Origin: Cyprinodon diabolis
Taxonomy: Eukaryota; Chordata; Actinopteri; Cyprinodontiformes; Cyprinodontidae
Reading direction: 5' to 3'
DNA: 64,000 bases
NCBI GenBank assembly: GCA_030533445.1
Contig: JARPUW010000258.1
Location: 372,001 to 436,000 of the forward strand
This document shows, piece by piece, positions 60,523-64,000 of the stretch. Both the position numbers and the translations under genes were made by a program. Each line of letters opens with the position of its first letter. Within the stretch, counting starts at the first letter, position 1. The notes under the pieces were generated by a model. The model had not been told where the DNA came from and ran no database searches. It saw only the letters and a program-made list of their open reading frames with translations.

Positions 60523-63500
60523 ACCATTTTTGGTCAGTTTGTAGACTGAAACCTCTGGACTCACACAATGTCTTCGGAATTACGGTAGGATTAATACTTT
60601 TCCTTAAAAACCCTCCAGACCAACCTAAAGTCGATGAGTTTCAGCCTTTCTCCATTCTTTTTGAGCTGAAGATGGGAGAGAAACGAATCAGACTATGTGT
60701 TTTCAAGTCGTCATAAATATTGTTCTGAATGACACACATACACCAAAGTTGGTATAGTTGGAGTCGAAGGATTGCTGATGCTCATGGTGAAATTTTTTTT
60801 TTAATAACTCATACGGTTTTTGCTCAGCAGTCGTTTGTTCGGTGCCGTTCTTCCCATACAAAAAAGCCTGGGAAGAAGAAACCAATAGTGAGTGCAGCTG
60901 TTGTCTGTGTCAGTGAGAGGCTCATTAAGCGTTGTCAGGGTAACCAAGCTTCAAACAGATTTTACCTCTGCTGTTTTAAACAGCACATATTAATCTAATG
61001 GAGGGTGAAAGCACTGATTTAACATTGGGAAATGGATACTATATGACTGCCGTCCATGACACTTCCCTTGCCACTCAGCACTGATAGACTTTCAAAATAA
61101 GACTCCAGGGACCCTTCAAAATAAAAGCCTCTATATTTTTTACATATATTTATTGCCCTATATGGCTCAACATTATGACCCAAACTCAACCCCATTTTAG
61201 AGAATAGACTCTAGCAGACTGTTTAAAACACACCCTATGGCAAATTTCAAAATAAAAGCCTCCCATTTCCGCTTCATCTACTGCCCTAATAAAATGGAAA
61301 AAGAGTGATTTAACGATTGGAAAGTCATCAACTATCATTGATGGGTCTGAACATTAATCTCTAAACACAACTCTGTTGGACTTTCAAAATAAGACTCCAG
61401 GGACCCTACAAAATAAAAGCCTCTAGATTATACTAATGCATTAATTGATGCAAATGGCTCAACATTATGACCCAAACTCTTCCAGGTTGTTTTTATTAGA
61501 CTCTAGTGACCTTTTCAAAACACACCCAGAGCAAATTTCACAATAAAAGTCTCCCATTTACTCTGTAATACAGCAACTATTCACCTAATAACATGGAAAA
61601 CCAGTGATTTAACATTTGGAAATGGATTCTATATCACTGCTGGGCGTGACCCATCTTTTGATGCACATTCATGATAGACTTTCAAAATAAGACTACAAGG
61701 ACTCTACAGAATAAAAGCCTCTTCCTTATACACACTCATACATTCTGGCATATTGCTCATTGCCATTGGTGATTTCATCACTGCAATGGCTCTTAGAAGG
61801 CGGGCGGAGCCCGCCAATGGTAACAGGCGGGCGGAGCCCGCCAAAGGTGATTACATCACTGCAATGGCTCTTAGCAGGCGGGCGGAGCCCGCCATTGGTG
61901 ATTTCATCACTGCAATGGCTCTTAGAAGGCGGGCAGAGCCCGCCATTGGTGATTTTTTTCTTCACTGAGATGGCTCCTAGCAGGCGGGCGAAGCCCGCCA
62001 ACTGGGCTTTACCCACTGTGTTTCAATATGGACAACCCATATTACCCTTGTGCATCATACGCTGTGCACGTCTATTTCCCAGATTTCAGCACAAGTGGCA
62101 CACAGCTCTCTTTGCCCATGAACTTGCCCTCTTTCCTTCCCTCAGCAGCCCTCAAAGGCGTAAGCAGTTGGTCTGGGGAGCCCCGACGTCACTTGCCAGG
62201 GCCGTATTGGCCCGGTTCCCCAGACGGGCAGTAGGTGGCCCCCCTCAAAATTTCTTTAGAAATTTTCTAGTTATTATAATTCTCCCGTATACCCAAAACT
62301 TCGGCGCGTAACTAGTCCCGCACGGTTTGGCGGATCGGGCCCAAAGTTGGCACACGCGTCGGGACCAATGGGGTGATGTGTGCTTGTATAAAACTTTCTC
62401 ATTAGTCCGAAGGTTTGCGAATTATTAGCGAAAACGTCGCAAAAAAATCCCATAGGAAATGAATGGGGAGAGGAAAAAAAAAGCATAAAAAACAGCACTT
62501 CACTGTGTCGGCATACATTCACCTAGAAAAACAGTTTGAAGCTCAGTTTGTAGATAAATCCTTCGTCTATTTAAAACTGAAGACGGTATGTTGATAACTG
62601 CTACGGTTTTTGTATAATCAGACCTCAAGCGCCACAAAGTTTTAGCAAAATCCAGCCTGCTAGAGTGGAGCAACTGAAAAGCTAGAGTGTGAGGCAGGCG
62701 TTTTTTAAACACAAAAAAACATTTTAAACTCGCCCTCACGGCCACATATTTATAGCTAGAGTCACCATTTTTGGTCAGTTTGTAGACTGAAATCTCTGGA
62801 CCCACACAATATCTTCGGAATTACGGTAGGATTAATACTTTTCCTTAAAAACCCTCCAGACCGACCTAAAGTCGATGAAAATCAGAGCCGTTTTTCATTG
62901 GTTTTGGAGCAGAAGAGGGGAGAAAAACGAATCAGACTATGTGTTTTAAACTCGTCATAAATATTTTTCTGAATGACACACATACACCAAAGTTGGCATA
63001 GTTGGAGTCGAAGGATGACTGACGCTCACGGTGAAAATTTTTTTTGAATAACTCATACGGTTTTTGCTCAGCAGTCGTTTGTTCGGAGGACATTTTAAGC
63101 ACCTGAAAGCTGAGTGACAGTGACCTGCTGCAGCTAGCTCAATTAGAAGCTTAGGTGTGATGAAACGTTTTTTCTTTTTCTTTCTCTTCCCATTCAGTTT
63201 GTAGATGACCTACAGCCATGAAAGTTACTCCAATTGAAGACAAGATATAGCTGTCGCTTAGATAAAAAGAATTTTTCAGATACCTTTTACGGTTTTTACT
63301 CAGCAGTCGTTTGTTCGGAGGGGTGCTTTAGCAGCTAAAAGGTCAGTGAGAGTGAGGTCCTGCAGTTCAAACAAAGGGAGAAGCAGGTGGGCCAACCATT
63401 TTGTTTGTGCTTCGTTTTGGGTTGTGAAAGACCTACAGACATGAAGGTTACCCCAGTCTGAGACAAAGGATAGATGTTGCTTTCACTGAAAGAATTTTTC

Positions 63501-63689
63501 AGATACCTTTTACGGTTTTTGCTCAGCAGTCGTTTGTTCGGAGGGTAAGCACCTGGAAGCTAGCTGACAGTTAGCTTCTGCAGCAGCCTGCTAGAGTGCA
63601 GCTGCTGAAATCTTAGTGTGAGGCGGCCATTTTTTTAAGATCAAACATCTTATTCTCGCCCTCACGGCCACATATTTGGACCTACAGTC
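60523..63689 (+). repeat. Unit 20 (3167 bp)
   Basis: The head has the four-base deletion 'gatgagtttcag' seen in units 3 and 5, but with a standard 'gctcagcag' core. The first alpha half (about 61005-61365) matches the unusual unit 7 version. From there on the sequence is of the common type. Five GC boxes lie at 61799-61999. TATAAAA is at 62387. The exon-like interval 63198-63341 ends at the changed donor GTCAGT. Confidence 0.95.
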
Positions 63690-64000
63690 ACCATTTTTGG
63701 TCAGTTTGTAGACTGAAACCTCTGGACTCACACAATGTCTTCGGAATTACGGTAGGATTAATACTTTTCCTTAAAAACCCTCCAGACCAACCTAAAGTCG
63801 ATGAGTTTCAGCCTTTCTCCATTCTTTTTGAGCTGAAGATGGGAGAGAAACGAATCAGACTATGTGTTTTCAAGTCGTCATAAATATTGTTCTGAATGAC
63901 ACACATACACCAAAGTTGGTATAGTTGGAGTCGAAGGATTGCTGATGCTCATGGTGAAATTTTTTTTTTAATAACTCATACGGTTTTTGCTCAGCAGTCG
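63690..64000 (+). repeat. Unit 21, first 311 bp only
   Basis: The window ends inside this unit. What is visible matches the head of unit 20, including the four-base deletion and 'gaaattttttttttaataac', so the unit 19-20-21 junctions look like serial copies of one unit. Confidence 0.93.

Larger units (their letters stand above)
1..64000 (+). repeat. 3.17-kb macrosatellite, head-to-tail tandem array
   Basis: The same sequence recurs every ~3.17 kb across the whole window. I phased units on the motif accatttttggtcag followed by the gaaacctctgg form. It occurs at 1, 3168, 6340, 9381, 12550, 15690, 18910, 22182, 25350, 28564, 32002, 35173, 38345, 41840, 45006, 48175, 54116, 57355, 60523 and 63690; the one expected near 51345 is deleted. 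Unit lengths are mostly 3166-3172 bp. Exceptions are explained by minisatellite copy number (3041-3495) or the deletion at 51170. No unit is inverted and no unrelated sequence interrupts the array. Both array ends lie outside the window. The phase is arbitrary. The level of identity suggests recent or continuing homogenisation. Confidence 0.97.

Noticed and set aside
1..64000. Autonomous transposon or endogenous virus as the repeat unit
   Set aside because: No reverse transcriptase, transposase or integrase frames, no terminal repeats bounding the unit, and no target-site duplications, since units abut directly.
1..64000. rDNA, 5S, histone or snRNA gene cluster
   Set aside because: I recognise no segment of 5S, 5.8S, 18S, 28S, U1, U2 or histone genes in the unit.
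1..64000. Assembly artefact duplicating one unit
   Set aside because: Units carry distinct, linked variants and different minisatellite copy numbers, which artificial duplication would not create. Exact copy number may still be uncertain.

Overview
The window is a single head-to-tail tandem array. A unit of about 3.17 kb is repeated from base 1 to base 64000: twenty units plus the first 311 bases of a twenty-first. All units lie in the same orientation and look almost identical by eye. No ordinary gene, transposon body, rRNA, tRNA or CRISPR array is present. The sequence looks eukaryotic: mixed AT-rich and CpG-rich blocks, vertebrate-style splice-site and AATAAA motifs, nested satellite structure, and no bacterial gene organisation. 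A ray-finned fish is my best guess, because the ATT runs with small GC hairpins resemble dispersed sequence I associate with teleosts. That is an impression, not a search result.

Each unit has the same order (unit 1 coordinates). (i) 1-345 holds the last two members of a diverged family of ~230-bp monomers ('beta'), marked by an ACGG core. (ii) 346-484 is a linker with a small hairpin. (iii) 485-1235 holds about 2.5 copies of a ~291-298-bp sub-repeat ('alpha') with five AATAAA hexamers. (iv) 1278-1478 is a GC-hairpin minisatellite. (v) 1486-1745 is a mostly single-copy stretch with several inverted repeats. (vi) From about 1746 comes a variable ATT tract that in some units carries a 66-bp hairpin minisatellite (1, 4 or 5 copies). 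(vii) 1781-1990 is a CpG-rich block with CCAAT and TATAAAA motifs. (viii) 2001-3167 holds more beta monomers, continuing into the next unit. The family is therefore a three-level satellite.

Units differ by GC-hairpin number, 66-bp copy number and shared point variants. These variants reveal recent duplications (units 2-3 against 4-5; 11 against 12; 19 against 20), mosaic units, and one clean 480-bp internal deletion at 51,170 between two beta monomers. These are the expected marks of unequal exchange and conversion.

The most testable biological idea is that each unit is a small non-coding transcription unit. A CCAAT/TATA promoter-like block is followed by a possible donor, a strong polypyrimidine acceptor, a 144-nt exon-like interval kept at exactly that length in all 20 units, a near-perfect donor (changed in units 19 and 20), and AATAAA signals in the next unit. 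I found no convincing protein-coding gene. The longer open frames are by-products of repeats whose periods are multiples of three.
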